DNA of 64,000 bases from Pedobacter rhizosphaerae (GCF_900111155.1 NZ_FOGG01000008.1:17048-81047); one strand, 5' to 3'; shown: positions 19,084-28,190, counted from the stretch's first letter. The notes: generated by a model from the letters alone, not told the origin. Numbers and translations are program-made.

Positions 19084-20418
19084 TTAGTAAGCGGTATGCA
19101 GGCTGAGTGTTTTTTCAAATGTGACTTTAAAGGTTGTTCCTATTTCTGGTGAAGAGCTAACCTCAATCTTCAAGTTCAAATAATTAGCGATACTTTTTAC
19201 AATAGCAAGGCCTAAACCATAACCCATATTTTCGGCATGTCCGGTTTTTTTAAAGCGATCAAAAATGTATGGAATTGCTTCGGCTTTAATGCCAAAACCG
19301 CTGTCGATAACATATATTGTGTAATTACCTTTTTCTAAGCCGTCAGTAATTTTTATTGTGCCATTGTCTTTGTTGAATTTGATGGCATTATTAATCAGGT
19401 TGTAGAAAAGCTGAAATAAAAGGTCGTGATTTATATTTTTAATTTTTATCTGTTGATTAAGATTGACCTGTAAGTGAATGTTTTTTTCTTCCATTCTATG
19501 GCTTATTTCCTCTGCAATTTCATTAAATAATTTTTGTGGCTCTAGCTGTTCCAGTTTAGAAAATTGTTCATTTTCAATTCTTGAAATTAGAAGGAGTGAG
19601 CGGGAAATTTTCTTTAATCTTTCGAGGGTCCTCATCATATCCACAATGTGCTCCTGCACTGTCTCGGAAGCCGATTCTTCGGTAAGTAAATTTTCCATCT
19701 TATTTTGTAAGATGCTGATGGGGGTCATAAACTCGTGAGAAGCATTGGCCGTGAACTCTCGCTCCTTCTCAAAGGCTTCATTGATCTGATCCATTAAAGA
19801 TATGAGCGACTCATCGAGGTACTTAAAATCATAGGTACTGGTTGTAATGTTACCCGGGTTCTTTTTAAAAGGAAACCTGGTATTAGCCAGCCTGAGTTTT
19901 ATGATTTGGCTTAGGGGTTTAATCAATTGACGGGTAAAAATTAAATCGATAATAATGCTCAAGGCGATAAGGAAAATAAGAACATATAAAGCAAAGCGTT
20001 GCAAGGCATCATTATACAGGTTGATACTTGCAGTAGTTTTACCGATTTCTAAGAGATAATTTTTCTTATTCTTTTGAAAAGTAAAACTCAATACCCGGTA
20101 AGCCAATGTATCTTGCTCTACAATTCTTTTGGTATCGCGTATAGTATCCAGTTTAAGGCCTGGAACGGCAGCTTCCAGTGCGATATACTCATCTTTAAGC
20201 ATGGTATAGCTTCCGTAATTTTCTTCACCTTCGAGATAATAATCAAGTCCCTTATTATTGATGTTTTGGAGAACTTTTTTTTGCTGGTTCCTGAGGGAAA
20301 AGTTGGTGTAGTTAGCAGCAATCTGCCCAACTAAGAAGGGAAGCAATAGCACAAACAGACCTACAATTGCCAGTTTAGATCCGGTAATAAATAAAGTAAG
20401 TTTAGTAGATAGTTTCAA
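19084..20418 (-). CDS. Sensor histidine kinase
   Basis: 444 aa. Membrane segments at ~10-32 and ~140-162 enclose a ~105-residue periplasmic sensor region. HisKA follows with FTANASHEFMTPIS (phosphorylated His228), then HATPase_c with the N box (NLINNAIKFN), DSGFGIKAEAI and GYGLGLAIV. HAMP-like linker sequence lies between. It starts one base after the response-regulator stop. With the regulator it forms a classical two-component pair sensing an unknown envelope signal. Confidence 0.93.
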   Translation of the reverse strand: MKLSTKLTLFITGSKLAIVGLFVLLLPFLVGQIAANYTNFSLRNQQKKVLQNINNKGLDYYLEGEENYGSYTMLKDEYIALEAAVPGLKLDTIRDTKRIVEQDTLAYRVLSFTFQKNKKNYLLEIGKTTASINLYNDALQRFALYVLIFLIALSIIIDLIFTRQLIKPLSQIIKLRLANTRFPFKKNPGNITTSTYDFKYLDESLISLMDQINEAFEKEREFTANASHEFMTPISILQNKMENLLTEESASETVQEHIVDMMRTLERLKKISRSLLLISRIENEQFSKLEQLEPQKLFNEIAEEISHRMEEKNIHLQVNLNQQIKIKNINHDLLFQLFYNLINNAIKFNKDNGTIKITDGLEKGNYTIYVIDSGFGIKAEAIPYIFDRFKKTGHAENMGYGLGLAIVKSIANYLNLKIEVSSSPEIGTTFKVTFEKTLSLHTAY

Positions 20419-21093
20419 TTACTTTTTAATTCTATAGCCAACACCCCGAACGGTTTCCAGCCAATCAGTAGGTGCATAAATATTTAACTTCTTTCTGATA
20501 TTTTTAATGTGGGCATCTATGTAATTCGAATCGTAATCATCATCTACAAAGTTTCCCCAGATATGTTCACTCAACTGTATTCTGGTGAGTACCCTGTTTT
20601 TATGAAGCAGCAGATAGCTTAATAAATCAAATTCTTTACGGGAAAGTTCAATTTGTTCTTCGCCAAAGAAAACGAACCGTTTTTGAAGGTCAACGTTGAA
20701 GTTGCCGAGGGGGAGGAGTTCTTCTGCAACTTTAAATTTTCTTCTGGCAATGGCTTGCATCCTGGATTGGAGCTCGGGCAAGAAAAAGGGTTTTGCCAAA
20801 TAATCGTCAGCCCCCATATCCAAACCAGCCACTCTATCTTCGAGCTTTCCTCTGGCCGTAAGGATAATATACGCTGCATCAGGATTACTTTTTTTTGCTT
20901 TAGTTAAGAGATCAAAACCATCACCATCGGGTAAACCTAAATCAATCAATACATAATCATACTGGTTCATCTCCAGTTTTTCGAAACCCTGTTTAAAGTT
21001 ATGTGCAAGATCACATAAGAAAAAAGCCTTTTTGAGAAATTTTTCCATCTCAAAGGCAAGCGTTTTTTCATCTTCTATGATTAATACCTTCAT
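20419..21093 (-). CDS. OmpR/PhoB-family response regulator
   Basis: 224 aa from the ATG at 21093 (M-K-V-L-I-I-E-D-E); an upstream start at 21123 would only add residues overlapping the previous gene. Receiver domain with acidic pocket EDE, phospho-acceptor Asp51 in VLIDLGLPDGDG, and the conserved Lys in DDYLAKPF. The C-terminal winged helix carries LSRKEFDLLSYLLLHKNRVLTR and ends VRGVGYRIKK. Likely target: the four TTTCAT-type sites at 22347-22402 in front of its own operon (inferred). Confidence 0.94.
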   Translation of the reverse strand: MKVLIIEDEKTLAFEMEKFLKKAFFLCDLAHNFKQGFEKLEMNQYDYVLIDLGLPDGDGFDLLTKAKKSNPDAAYIILTARGKLEDRVAGLDMGADDYLAKPFFLPELQSRMQAIARRKFKVAEELLPLGNFNVDLQKRFVFFGEEQIELSRKEFDLLSYLLLHKNRVLTRIQLSEHIWGNFVDDDYDSNYIDAHIKNIRKKLNIYAPTDWLETVRGVGYRIKK

Positions 21094-21094
21094 G

Positions 21095-21937
21095 CTAAAA
21101 CTGATAATAAACAGCCAGACCAAAGAATGATTGTTGATGTTTAACCTCCTCTTGCTTTGAATTTCCCAATATCGAGAATTGATAACTGGCTTCTGCGAGA
21201 AAGTTTCCTGTACTATAATTTACAGGCAATTTGAAGTTATAGGCAAGCAATTTGAATTGATTCGTTGAGCTTTCTATGGTTTCAGTGGTATTGCCATTCA
21301 CAATTCCTGGGGCCGAGCCGCTTTTTCCGTTGCCATTAGAATTTTGTCTTTTACTTTTTTCTACAATGTAGGTTTCATAAAAACGGGTTGTGCCTGCCGT
21401 TATTTCGATTGCTGGTGTAATCGAGATGAGGTTATTGTCGTTAAAGATTGTTCCAAGTTCGATTTCTTTTGAATTACCGAGGCTTAGAAACAGGTCCCGC
21501 TGCCTTCCGAAAGCAAAGTCGATACTCATATCTGTTTTAAACCAGGGCCATTGATAGGCAGCCGAAGTATTTATATTGTTGCTATTGGATGCTTGCAGCA
21601 AAGGCGAGTTAGTTGGGAAAAAGGAGTGTGTATAGGCAATACCGGTGGTAAATTTTTCGTTGAAATCGTATTCATAGCCGATGCCTAAATCAGTTTCTGA
21701 GATTGCTGAGCCATAATTTAGAAGTTTGTAACCGCCACCTGAAAAATATAAACCGTTCGAAAACCTTAAGGTAGCATTGAATAAAACATAAGGGTATTTC
21801 TCTGATGTAACCTGACCGTAATAATTAATGTTGCTGTTGTACATGGCTGCAACGGTAAGTGTTGCTTTCGTCGAATCTTGCTGGGCATGCACCTTTGCTA
21901 CTATAAAAGAGATGAATATTATGAGGCGGATCTTCAT
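21095..21937 (-). CDS. Putative outer-membrane beta-barrel protein
   Basis: 280 aa with a signal peptide (cleavage near KVHAQQ). The body is alternating amphipathic beta strands and ends VYYQF, a terminal aromatic typical of outer-membrane barrels. An NGNGKSG-rich loop lies near residue 205. No specific family recognised. Its stop falls 2 bp before the regulator ATG, and the gene sits between the small lipoprotein and the regulator, so it is probably part of the regulated envelope system. Confidence 0.65.
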   Translation of the reverse strand: MKIRLIIFISFIVAKVHAQQDSTKATLTVAAMYNSNINYYGQVTSEKYPYVLFNATLRFSNGLYFSGGGYKLLNYGSAISETDLGIGYEYDFNEKFTTGIAYTHSFFPTNSPLLQASNSNNINTSAAYQWPWFKTDMSIDFAFGRQRDLFLSLGNSKEIELGTIFNDNNLISITPAIEITAGTTRFYETYIVEKSKRQNSNGNGKSGSAPGIVNGNTTETIESSTNQFKLLAYNFKLPVNYSTGNFLAEASYQFSILGNSKQEEVKHQQSFFGLAVYYQF

Positions 21938-21948
21938 AGGTTTACCCG

Positions 21949-22251
21949 TTAAGGTCTTTTAATCTTCGGTTTAATAATTTTAATAGGTTTTACTTTTACG
22001 TTTGGCTTTACTGCCATTGGCTTAATTTGTCGTTTAGCTCTCGGTACCTCTTTAATTTTAGGCTGATCTGGTTTTGGGTGGCCTGACGTTTTTTTATCCA
22101 ATTTTTTCTGATCCTGTTTTTTTCGCTCTTGCCCTTGTTGTGTATTTAGGGAAACTTCATAAGAGCCCACAACAGTATTGTCCATCCTTGAGGCGAGTGC
22201 ACATGCTGAAATAAAAAATATGAGGGAAAGTGTAAGGGCTAATCGGATCAT
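21949..22251 (-). CDS. Small basic proline/lysine-rich lipoprotein
   Basis: 100 aa from the ATG at 22251; the frame stays open to 22311 but the signal peptide begins at 22251. Lipobox FISAC with Cys ~16. The rest is polar and very rich in Lys and Pro (KPKIKEVP, KVKPIKIIKPKIKRP), with no predicted fold. First gene of the operon with the barrel protein, regulator and kinase. A Lys/Pro tail on a lipid anchor could reach toward peptidoglycan, but this is a guess. Confidence 0.6.
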   Translation of the reverse strand: MIRLALTLSLIFFISACALASRMDNTVVGSYEVSLNTQQGQERKKQDQKKLDKKTSGHPKPDQPKIKEVPRAKRQIKPMAVKPNVKVKPIKIIKPKIKRP

Positions 22252-22346
22252 TTTATAAATATAAAAAAAGTTTACCCCATTACGAGGTAAACTCCTACCT
22301 AAAACCATCATGACAGATGGAGCTTATACACTCAAATGTAGATAGG

Positions 22347-22402
22347 CAACATGAAAATAAGATGAAAAAAATAAATTAAAAATTTCATGTTGGTTTCATC
22401 TT
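22347..22402. promoter_or_regulatory. Candidate operator: four TTTCAT[G/C]TT sites
   Basis: The spacer between the two-component operon (minus) and the DUF4382 gene (plus) holds two direct pairs in mirror orientation. AACATGAAA (22348-22356) and AAGATGAAA (22359-22367) lie on the left, TTTCATGTT (22383-22391) and TTTCATCTT (22394-22402) on the right. Within each pair the repeat is exactly 11 bp, one helical turn, as expected for an OmpR-family dimer. Arms match perfectly over 10 and 9 bp. Confidence 0.6.
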
Positions 22403-22448
22403 CGGCCTTCAACTTTGGGTATAAAAACTTGAAATAACATCTACAATT

Positions 22449-23246
22449 ATGAAAACAAAATTTGCCTATACCGTTATAGCCGTATTAGTAACCGTGGTGC
22501 TGATGACTTTTAACGGATGTAAGAAAAATTCATCCAGTCAGGGAACTACTAAAGTTCAAATAAAAATGACTGATGCCCCAGGTAATTTCGATAAGATCAA
22601 CCTGAGTGTAAAAGAAATCGTTTTGGTATCGGGAGATAAGCCTTACATTTTCGCGGCAAGCACTGGAATATTCGATATTCTGGATTTTAGAATCGGAACC
22701 AGCAATCCAGATATTTTAGTTGCTTCTGGCGAGATGCCTACTGGCGAGATCACAGAAATTAGATTGGTACTCAATGAAACCGGAAATACCATTGTGGTAA
22801 ACGGTATTCAGCAGGAGCTTAAAACTCCAAGTGCACAAACCTCTGGTTGGAAAGTGAAGTTGACGGCCAATCCTGAATTAGTTGAAGGCGCAACTTATAC
22901 GTTACTTTTAGATTTTGATGCTGCAAAATCTATTGTGAGCACGGGAAATGGAAAATATTTATTGAAACCAGTGGTACGTGGTGTAGCTGCTGCAACTACA
23001 GGATTAATTTCCGGAACAGTTTTACCTCTGGCCAGCCATCCTGAGGTATTGGTTATTGCAGGGACAGATACTGTGGGTACTGTAGCTGACCCGTTAACTG
23101 GCAGATTTACTGTGGGTGGTTTGGCATCGGGTATTTATTCGGTAAAATTTGTGCCGGTTGTAGGTTACAAAGACAGTACAATCACTGCTGTGAATGTTGC
23201 TTTGGGACAAAATACAGCCTTGGGTACCATCACCTTGAAACAATAA
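22449..23246 (+). CDS. DUF4382 domain lipoprotein
   Basis: 265 aa. Lipobox near residue 25 (FNGC, then KKNSSS). DUF4382 spans ~32-170, beginning KVQIKMTDAPGNFDKINLSVKEI. A carboxypeptidase-regulatory-like beta-sandwich follows (~180-265; SGTVLP, ASGIYSVKFVP). These are exported surface or periplasmic proteins of unknown role. It is divergent from the two-component operon and preceded by four candidate regulator sites, so it is a likely target gene. Confidence 0.85.
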   Translation: MKTKFAYTVIAVLVTVVLMTFNGCKKNSSSQGTTKVQIKMTDAPGNFDKINLSVKEIVLVSGDKPYIFAASTGIFDILDFRIGTSNPDILVASGEMPTGEITEIRLVLNETGNTIVVNGIQQELKTPSAQTSGWKVKLTANPELVEGATYTLLLDFDAAKSIVSTGNGKYLLKPVVRGVAAATTGLISGTVLPLASHPEVLVIAGTDTVGTVADPLTGRFTVGGLASGIYSVKFVPVVGYKDSTITAVNVALGQNTALGTITLKQ

Positions 23247-23277
23247 AAAACTGAAATTCACATCTAAATATAAACAC

Positions 23278-23805
23278 ATGAAAAAGTTACTTTTGCTGTT
23301 ATTACTCGTACTGGGTACCAGCATTTCTTTTAAATCTCAGGCTCAGGTAAGTGTAAATGTAAATATAGGCTCGCAGCCACAATGGGGGCCCGTAGGATAT
23401 GATTATGTAGATTATTACTATTTGCCTGATATTGAAAGTTATTATTATGTGCCTAAAAGGCAGTTTATTTATTTAGGTACTGGGGGCTGGGTTTTTGCTA
23501 CCTCATTACCACCCAGATACAGGGGGTACGATTTATACAATGGCTATAAAGTAGTTATCAACTCTCCTCAACCTTACCGCTATTTTACTACACATAAAGT
23601 GAAGTATGCTAAGTTTAAAGGAAATCATGGTCAATCGGTTATAGCAAAAAGTAAGAACAAGAAATATGTGGTGGGGAATGCTAAGGGCAATTCCAAAGCT
23701 TACAAAGCTGTTTCTTATCAGAAGGCTAAGCCGGTTAAGCTACAGCATATTAATAAGGGAAACGGCAAAGGAAATGGCCAGGGTAATGGCAAAGGAAAAC
23801 ATTAG
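23278..23805 (+). CDS. Secreted Tyr-rich protein with basic Gly/Asn/Lys tail
   Basis: 175 aa. Signal peptide ends near SQAQV. Residues 25-110 are rich in Tyr and Pro (YDYVDYYYLPDIESYYYVPK, then GGWVFATSLPPRYRGYDLY), a pattern seen in uncharacterised Bacteroidota exported proteins. The C-terminus is Lys-rich and ends in GNGKGNGQGNGKGKH repeats. It lies 31 bp after the DUF4382 gene, so probably co-transcribed with it. Function unknown. Confidence 0.7.
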   Translation: MKKLLLLLLLVLGTSISFKSQAQVSVNVNIGSQPQWGPVGYDYVDYYYLPDIESYYYVPKRQFIYLGTGGWVFATSLPPRYRGYDLYNGYKVVINSPQPYRYFTTHKVKYAKFKGNHGQSVIAKSKNKKYVVGNAKGNSKAYKAVSYQKAKPVKLQHINKGNGKGNGQGNGKGKH

Positions 23806-23824
23806 TTGTTTGTGTTATCAAAAT

Positions 23825-23852
23825 AAAAAACCTCCAAATCCGGAGGTTTTTT
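23825..23852. terminator. Bidirectional intrinsic terminator
   Basis: AAAAAACCTCC at 23825-23835 and GGAGGTTTTTT at 23842-23852, perfect 11-bp arms. It sits between two convergent genes and serves both. Confidence 0.85.
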
Positions 23853-23854
23853 AT

Positions 23855-24025
23855 TTAATTCTTTTTTTGCTGTCCTGGAGCAAAGGGTCTTGCAGATTTA
23901 GAACCTGTACCCTTTTTTGCTTGCCCGGGAGGAACTTTTCCGCTGTTGCCAGCCGTTCTGGTGGTATAACATGCACTGGTTAAAAGCATTGCTGATAATG
24001 CCAGGATAAAGTATATCTGTTTCAT
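23855..24025 (-). CDS. Small lipoprotein of the type often labelled 'quinol oxidase subunit 4'
   Basis: 56 aa, read directly from the minus strand. M-K-Q-I-Y-F-I starts a lipoprotein signal with TSAC (Cys19), followed by a short polar tail containing VPPGQAKKGTGSKSARP and FAPGQ. The PPGQxKKxTGxKSAxPxAPGQ pattern recurs in tiny Bacteroidota lipoproteins that databases have misnamed as a quinol oxidase subunit. No oxidase feature is present. It is convergent with the Tyr-rich protein, sharing the terminator at 23825-23852. Confidence 0.7.
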   Translation of the reverse strand: MKQIYFILALSAMLLTSACYTTRTAGNSGKVPPGQAKKGTGSKSARPFAPGQQKKN

Positions 24026-24224
24026 AGTTTTTTATAGGATTGTACTATAACTGTGCCAAGTTCATATTCCACGGAGCAGATAAGCTGATCTAAAATTAAT
24101 GGCTTGAGTAACAATTAAAATAGTCAATCGTTTGCGCTGTTTTTGATTTTGCTTTTACCTCATGAGTGCCCTATTTTTAAATTAAGTCAACTCAATTTGG
24201 CCTTATTAATAACCAAGCACTCAA

Positions 24225-25742
24225 ATGAAACCAAATATGAAATCAGTATGGGTAATGGCGCTAACGGCGATGTGTACCTTAAAGGCAACTGCACAAACGA
24301 AAGATCCTGCCCATGTAATCATCTCTCCAAATGCTACCCTATCTAAACTAGACACTACTTTTAGAGGTGCTATTAGTAAATGGAGTAATCAGGCGCTGAA
24401 AGAAAAGGATTACAAATTGATAAAGGCGCATCCATCAGCAGCTAACTTCCCGGGGGAAGTTAAGCCCAATTACAAGTTTATTGACCGAGAAGTTAAAATA
24501 ACCCATCAAAAAAACAGTGATGCATTGGTGCCGATTGTTTCTAAACTGGATTATTCTGGCCAGTGGAGCAATAATCTATACAGTACCGGTTTATATGCCA
24601 TTGCTGGGGAATACATCGAAATTACGGTTCCAAAAGGCCTGAACACACAAGGTATGATTGTCCAGATTGGTGCACACAGCGATCGTTTAGATCAGTGGGT
24701 AGCCGGTAAGGAAGATTGGCGGCGGATGCCATTAGTGGTAAAAAAGGAGGAATTAAAAACAGGAACCCATCGCTTTGCTTCGCCTTTTGGTGGATTGATC
24801 TATATTGGTTATCCGCCGCGTGGAGAAAACTGGGAAGCCACTTTTAAAATTACGCACGCCATAGCGTCGCCAAGGTTTATTTTGGGCGTTACTACAGCAG
24901 AAGAATGGAAGAAACAACTTCAGGATAACAAAGCACCCTGGGGAGAGTTGGCAACCAAAAACGTAATTATTACTGTAATGGATAGCGTATTGCAAAAAGT
25001 TACCGACCCCGAGCATACCATGAAATTATGGGATTTAATTATTGAAGGAGAAATGGATCTGGCTCAGATTCCGTTACCTTTTTACAGGGCGCAACGTTTT
25101 GTGGTAGATGAGCATATTGGTGGTGGCTTTATGCACAGCGGTTACCCAATGATGGTTCACCATTCACCAAGCAGAAAAATGATTTCAGCCGATGTGATTG
25201 CCAATCCGGAATTGCTGATGAAACCTAGTGGCGGTGGTGCAAACTGGGGCTTTTTCCATGAAATTGGCCACAATATGCAAAATATGGACTGGGTGTTTGG
25301 CGGCACCACCGAAGTTAGTAACAACCTCTTCTCCTTATATATGTTTGATAGACTGGTTGGTGGAAGAGACAATAGCCACACCGCAATTTCTAATGCAAGT
25401 ACGCAGAAAATATTGAAGAGTTACTTTGCCGAAGGCCCATCTTATGAGAAATGGAAGAAAGATCCCTGGACCGGATTAACAACCTTTCGCCAGTTGCAGG
25501 AAGGGTTCGGCTGGGAAACCTTCAAAACCTTTTTCAGGGCGTACCATAAGCTTCCTTTTAAAAATGGAAGAGCAAAGGATCAGGAAAAAATTGATTTCTT
25601 TGTGAAAACATTCTCTCAATCTGCGAAAAGAAATGTTGCTCCATTTTTTATCCAATGGGGAATTCCCGTTTCGGAAAGCGTCGTCAAGGAATTAGAAATA
25701 CTTCCAGGTTGGATGCCTTTTAATTTTCCTCCCTTAAACTAG
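24225..25742 (+). CDS. M60-like zinc metallopeptidase, secreted
   Basis: 505 aa with a signal peptide (cleavage near TATAQ). Gluzincin motif HEIGH at residues 345-349 with Glu363 in GTTEVSNN, matching the HExxH-x(8-28)-E pattern of peptidase family M60 (enhancin/SslE/BT4244 type). Upstream, ~120-225 is the beta-rich domain usual in this family (YIEITVPKGL, GLIYIGYPPRGENWEAT). Family members cut glycosylated mucin-like proteins. The gene is monocistronic, facing the GH43-like gene. Confidence 0.9.
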   Translation: MKPNMKSVWVMALTAMCTLKATAQTKDPAHVIISPNATLSKLDTTFRGAISKWSNQALKEKDYKLIKAHPSAANFPGEVKPNYKFIDREVKITHQKNSDALVPIVSKLDYSGQWSNNLYSTGLYAIAGEYIEITVPKGLNTQGMIVQIGAHSDRLDQWVAGKEDWRRMPLVVKKEELKTGTHRFASPFGGLIYIGYPPRGENWEATFKITHAIASPRFILGVTTAEEWKKQLQDNKAPWGELATKNVIITVMDSVLQKVTDPEHTMKLWDLIIEGEMDLAQIPLPFYRAQRFVVDEHIGGGFMHSGYPMMVHHSPSRKMISADVIANPELLMKPSGGGANWGFFHEIGHNMQNMDWVFGGTTEVSNNLFSLYMFDRLVGGRDNSHTAISNASTQKILKSYFAEGPSYEKWKKDPWTGLTTFRQLQEGFGWETFKTFFRAYHKLPFKNGRAKDQEKIDFFVKTFSQSAKRNVAPFFIQWGIPVSESVVKELEILPGWMPFNFPPLN

Positions 25743-26379
25743 GTGATGAATAGAAGCACAAATAGTAATAACATCTTGATGGCATTTACTTAGGCAATAA
25801 CAATTAAATATTCTTCAGGTTAAATAATGATGACTGCTGCAAATCTTTGATAAAATGGATTAATAGTTTGCGCATTTCTAAAGATAAATTATCAGTTGGC
25901 AATAGTTACTTTCGAACAAGCTGATTCCTTGGGTATGAATAAATCTATTTAAGTTAATATTTTGTACACTTCTGTTTCCTTGTTTTTTATATGTCGCGCA
26001 AATAAAAAACAATACAATGTTATGGTTATTCTATTTGATAACCAGTGATTTAATAGTTTTCATGCCTTTGGGAATAGCGATATCCAAACCCTTAATATTT
26101 ACAGATTGGTAAAAACATTTTTGCTGCCTGAGCTTAACTTCTTAATATTAAAAACGAGCAAGGAACAAAGACTATCGCATTATCTTGACCTTATTTACCG
26201 CCAAAAGGAAAGCGTAACTATTAACAGTTTTGTTGCCAGAGCTTAACTATTCTTAACTTCAATGTTCTTAACCATGAAAACGAGAAACACGAAAGAACAA
26301 GGAACAATGAGCCAGGACTATTGCTCTAGCTCCATACCTATTTTTTTAGTACCGAAAGATATTACCCAGCCAGGACTAA
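25743..26379. other. Long gene-free spacer with an imperfect direct repeat
   Basis: 637 AT-rich bases between convergent genes with no credible ORF. A 31-codon frame starting near 26020 lacks any support. Two related blocks occur at about 26123-26175 and 26233-26322, both containing GCC[T/A]GAGCTTAACT, then AAAACGAG and AAGGAACAA; the second block is longer. No terminator hairpin recognised. Confidence 0.5.
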
Positions 26380-27978
26380 CTATTTAACTCTGGTCAAAAT
26401 CACATCATCCACATAACAAAAAGCATTCGCATTTCCTTCAGCCACAAAACCGATTTCTACCTTACCAGATTTTACAGGAATTTCTGTTAAGGTTATGGTT
26501 TGCCAGTTGGGGTTTGCCGTTTTGATACGCGATTGAAACATGGCACCCACACTCGAAGCATACATTTCAAGCAGATTAAAGCCATCACTATTTTTTATTT
26601 TTGCTGAAAGCGTGTAAAGTCCGTCTTCCAGTTTTACAAATGGAGAGGAACCAATCACTTGAAAGGTTTTTCTTTTAAAGTTAACCTGATCACTAAATTG
26701 CAGACTCTTTTCTCCAATAACCTGTTTACGGTCGTTTTCTGTATTGAAAAAGTTTAAACTTGGCGATTTAATGCTGTCCAGACTTATTTTATTGCCTTCA
26801 AGCACCTGAGTAGTCCAGCCGGTGAGCTGTTCCTGCACAGGTTTGGCAGAGCTGGGAATACGCCTGCGATCGGCTTCAAAACTTCCATTCTTTACATAAT
26901 TATTATCCGCTGCAACGGTCCATTTACCTGTTTCAATATCAAGGTTCCAGGAACTTAAAGAATTAAAATAGGGTATTTTGCCCTCAAATGAGATAGGGCA
27001 CCATTGGTTATATCCCAAGCCGTTTCCGGCGAAATTGGCCCAACGATCGCCACAATAAACCACTGTTTCTTGCTCAGTACCTTTTATGGTGTAGAAAAAA
27101 CCTGTTTGCGATACATGTGCATAATCTTCCGCTGCACCGTTCATAATTTGCATATTATTGGCTGGAAGGTAAGGACCACGAATGTTATCTGCAACCAAAT
27201 AATAAGCATGTGAAGCATCCCAGCCGTAAATGTTAGAAGCGCACATGTAATAACGGTTCTTGTATTTAAATAAGCAATTACCTTCCCGACTTTCTCCTTT
27301 AAAAACTTCAGTACAATCTAACAGATTCACTTTTCCATCTTTAACGCCAATTTCCGAAACATATATTTTATTCCTGCCTCTGCCATAAGAATAGATCAGG
27401 TAAGATTTTCCGCTATCTTCATCTGTAAATACCGTTTGATCACCCGTATTGGATGTTCCGATCATTTCCTCCATGCTAATCTCCTGATGCCAGGTGAATT
27501 GTCCTGTCGGGCTGTCTGATGTCGTAATTAATACTTTATTGCCATGTTGAACAATTAAAGCATATTTATTTAAGGCTTTTATGTAGGCTACTCCAAGCCG
27601 GCCAACCCAGGTTTTATTCGGTTTATTTACTTCCTCAGCAGTGAGCACGTTATTTTCAAATTTCCAGTTTACCAAGTCGGTAGAACTGTAACAGGTTACC
27701 GCCTCAAAGTTACTTTTAGCCTGTGTAATGGACGGATTGCGAAGATAAAGCTCGGCCTCTTTGTAGTGAACGCCATACCAATAATACTTCTTTTCCCCTG
27801 TAGCAGGATTAGCAAACTTAAAAATTCCACCACCCTGACTATAAATCGGGCGATCATCCTCTGTGTTCCAAAATACGTCGTTTTTGATGTTTCGTTGCTG
27901 TGCCTGAGTGGTTTGTAGTCCGGAGACCCCTAATAAAAGTAAAACGAGAATTGGGCTAAGATGTATGCTAAATTTCAT
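26380..27978 (-). CDS. Glycoside hydrolase family 43-like protein with C-terminal carbohydrate-binding-like domain
   Basis: 532 aa from the ATG at 27978, which starts a clear signal peptide (ending QTTQAQ). Residues ~30-350 read as a five-bladed propeller of the GH43 type: PIYSQGGGIFKF with KYYWYGVHYKE (the QAHGGG-like blade 1 of the 1,3-galactanase-related subgroup), GDQTVFTDEDSG, and SREGNCLFKYKNRYYM holding the probable acid Glu. Residues ~375-530 form a jelly-roll-like module beginning NYVKNGSFEAD. The substrate is uncertain; exo-galactanase-like by resemblance only. Confidence 0.8.
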   Translation of the reverse strand: MKFSIHLSPILVLLLLGVSGLQTTQAQQRNIKNDVFWNTEDDRPIYSQGGGIFKFANPATGEKKYYWYGVHYKEAELYLRNPSITQAKSNFEAVTCYSSTDLVNWKFENNVLTAEEVNKPNKTWVGRLGVAYIKALNKYALIVQHGNKVLITTSDSPTGQFTWHQEISMEEMIGTSNTGDQTVFTDEDSGKSYLIYSYGRGRNKIYVSEIGVKDGKVNLLDCTEVFKGESREGNCLFKYKNRYYMCASNIYGWDASHAYYLVADNIRGPYLPANNMQIMNGAAEDYAHVSQTGFFYTIKGTEQETVVYCGDRWANFAGNGLGYNQWCPISFEGKIPYFNSLSSWNLDIETGKWTVAADNNYVKNGSFEADRRRIPSSAKPVQEQLTGWTTQVLEGNKISLDSIKSPSLNFFNTENDRKQVIGEKSLQFSDQVNFKRKTFQVIGSSPFVKLEDGLYTLSAKIKNSDGFNLLEMYASSVGAMFQSRIKTANPNWQTITLTEIPVKSGKVEIGFVAEGNANAFCYVDDVILTRVK

Positions 27979-28190
27979 TATGTATTGCACTAATTCCTTC
28001 ATCAACATTTCTGACCGATAAAGGTTTGTTTGAATTATTGGTTAGATGAGAGACGATGAAGTTAGCGATTAAACATTTAATTAAAAAACGACAGGGAAGG
28101 GGCTATGCAACAGAAATTTTATAATGGATATAATTTGTGAAAATTCTAAATGGCTATATTTACAGAACCATCCGAGAAAACAAGAAATCT

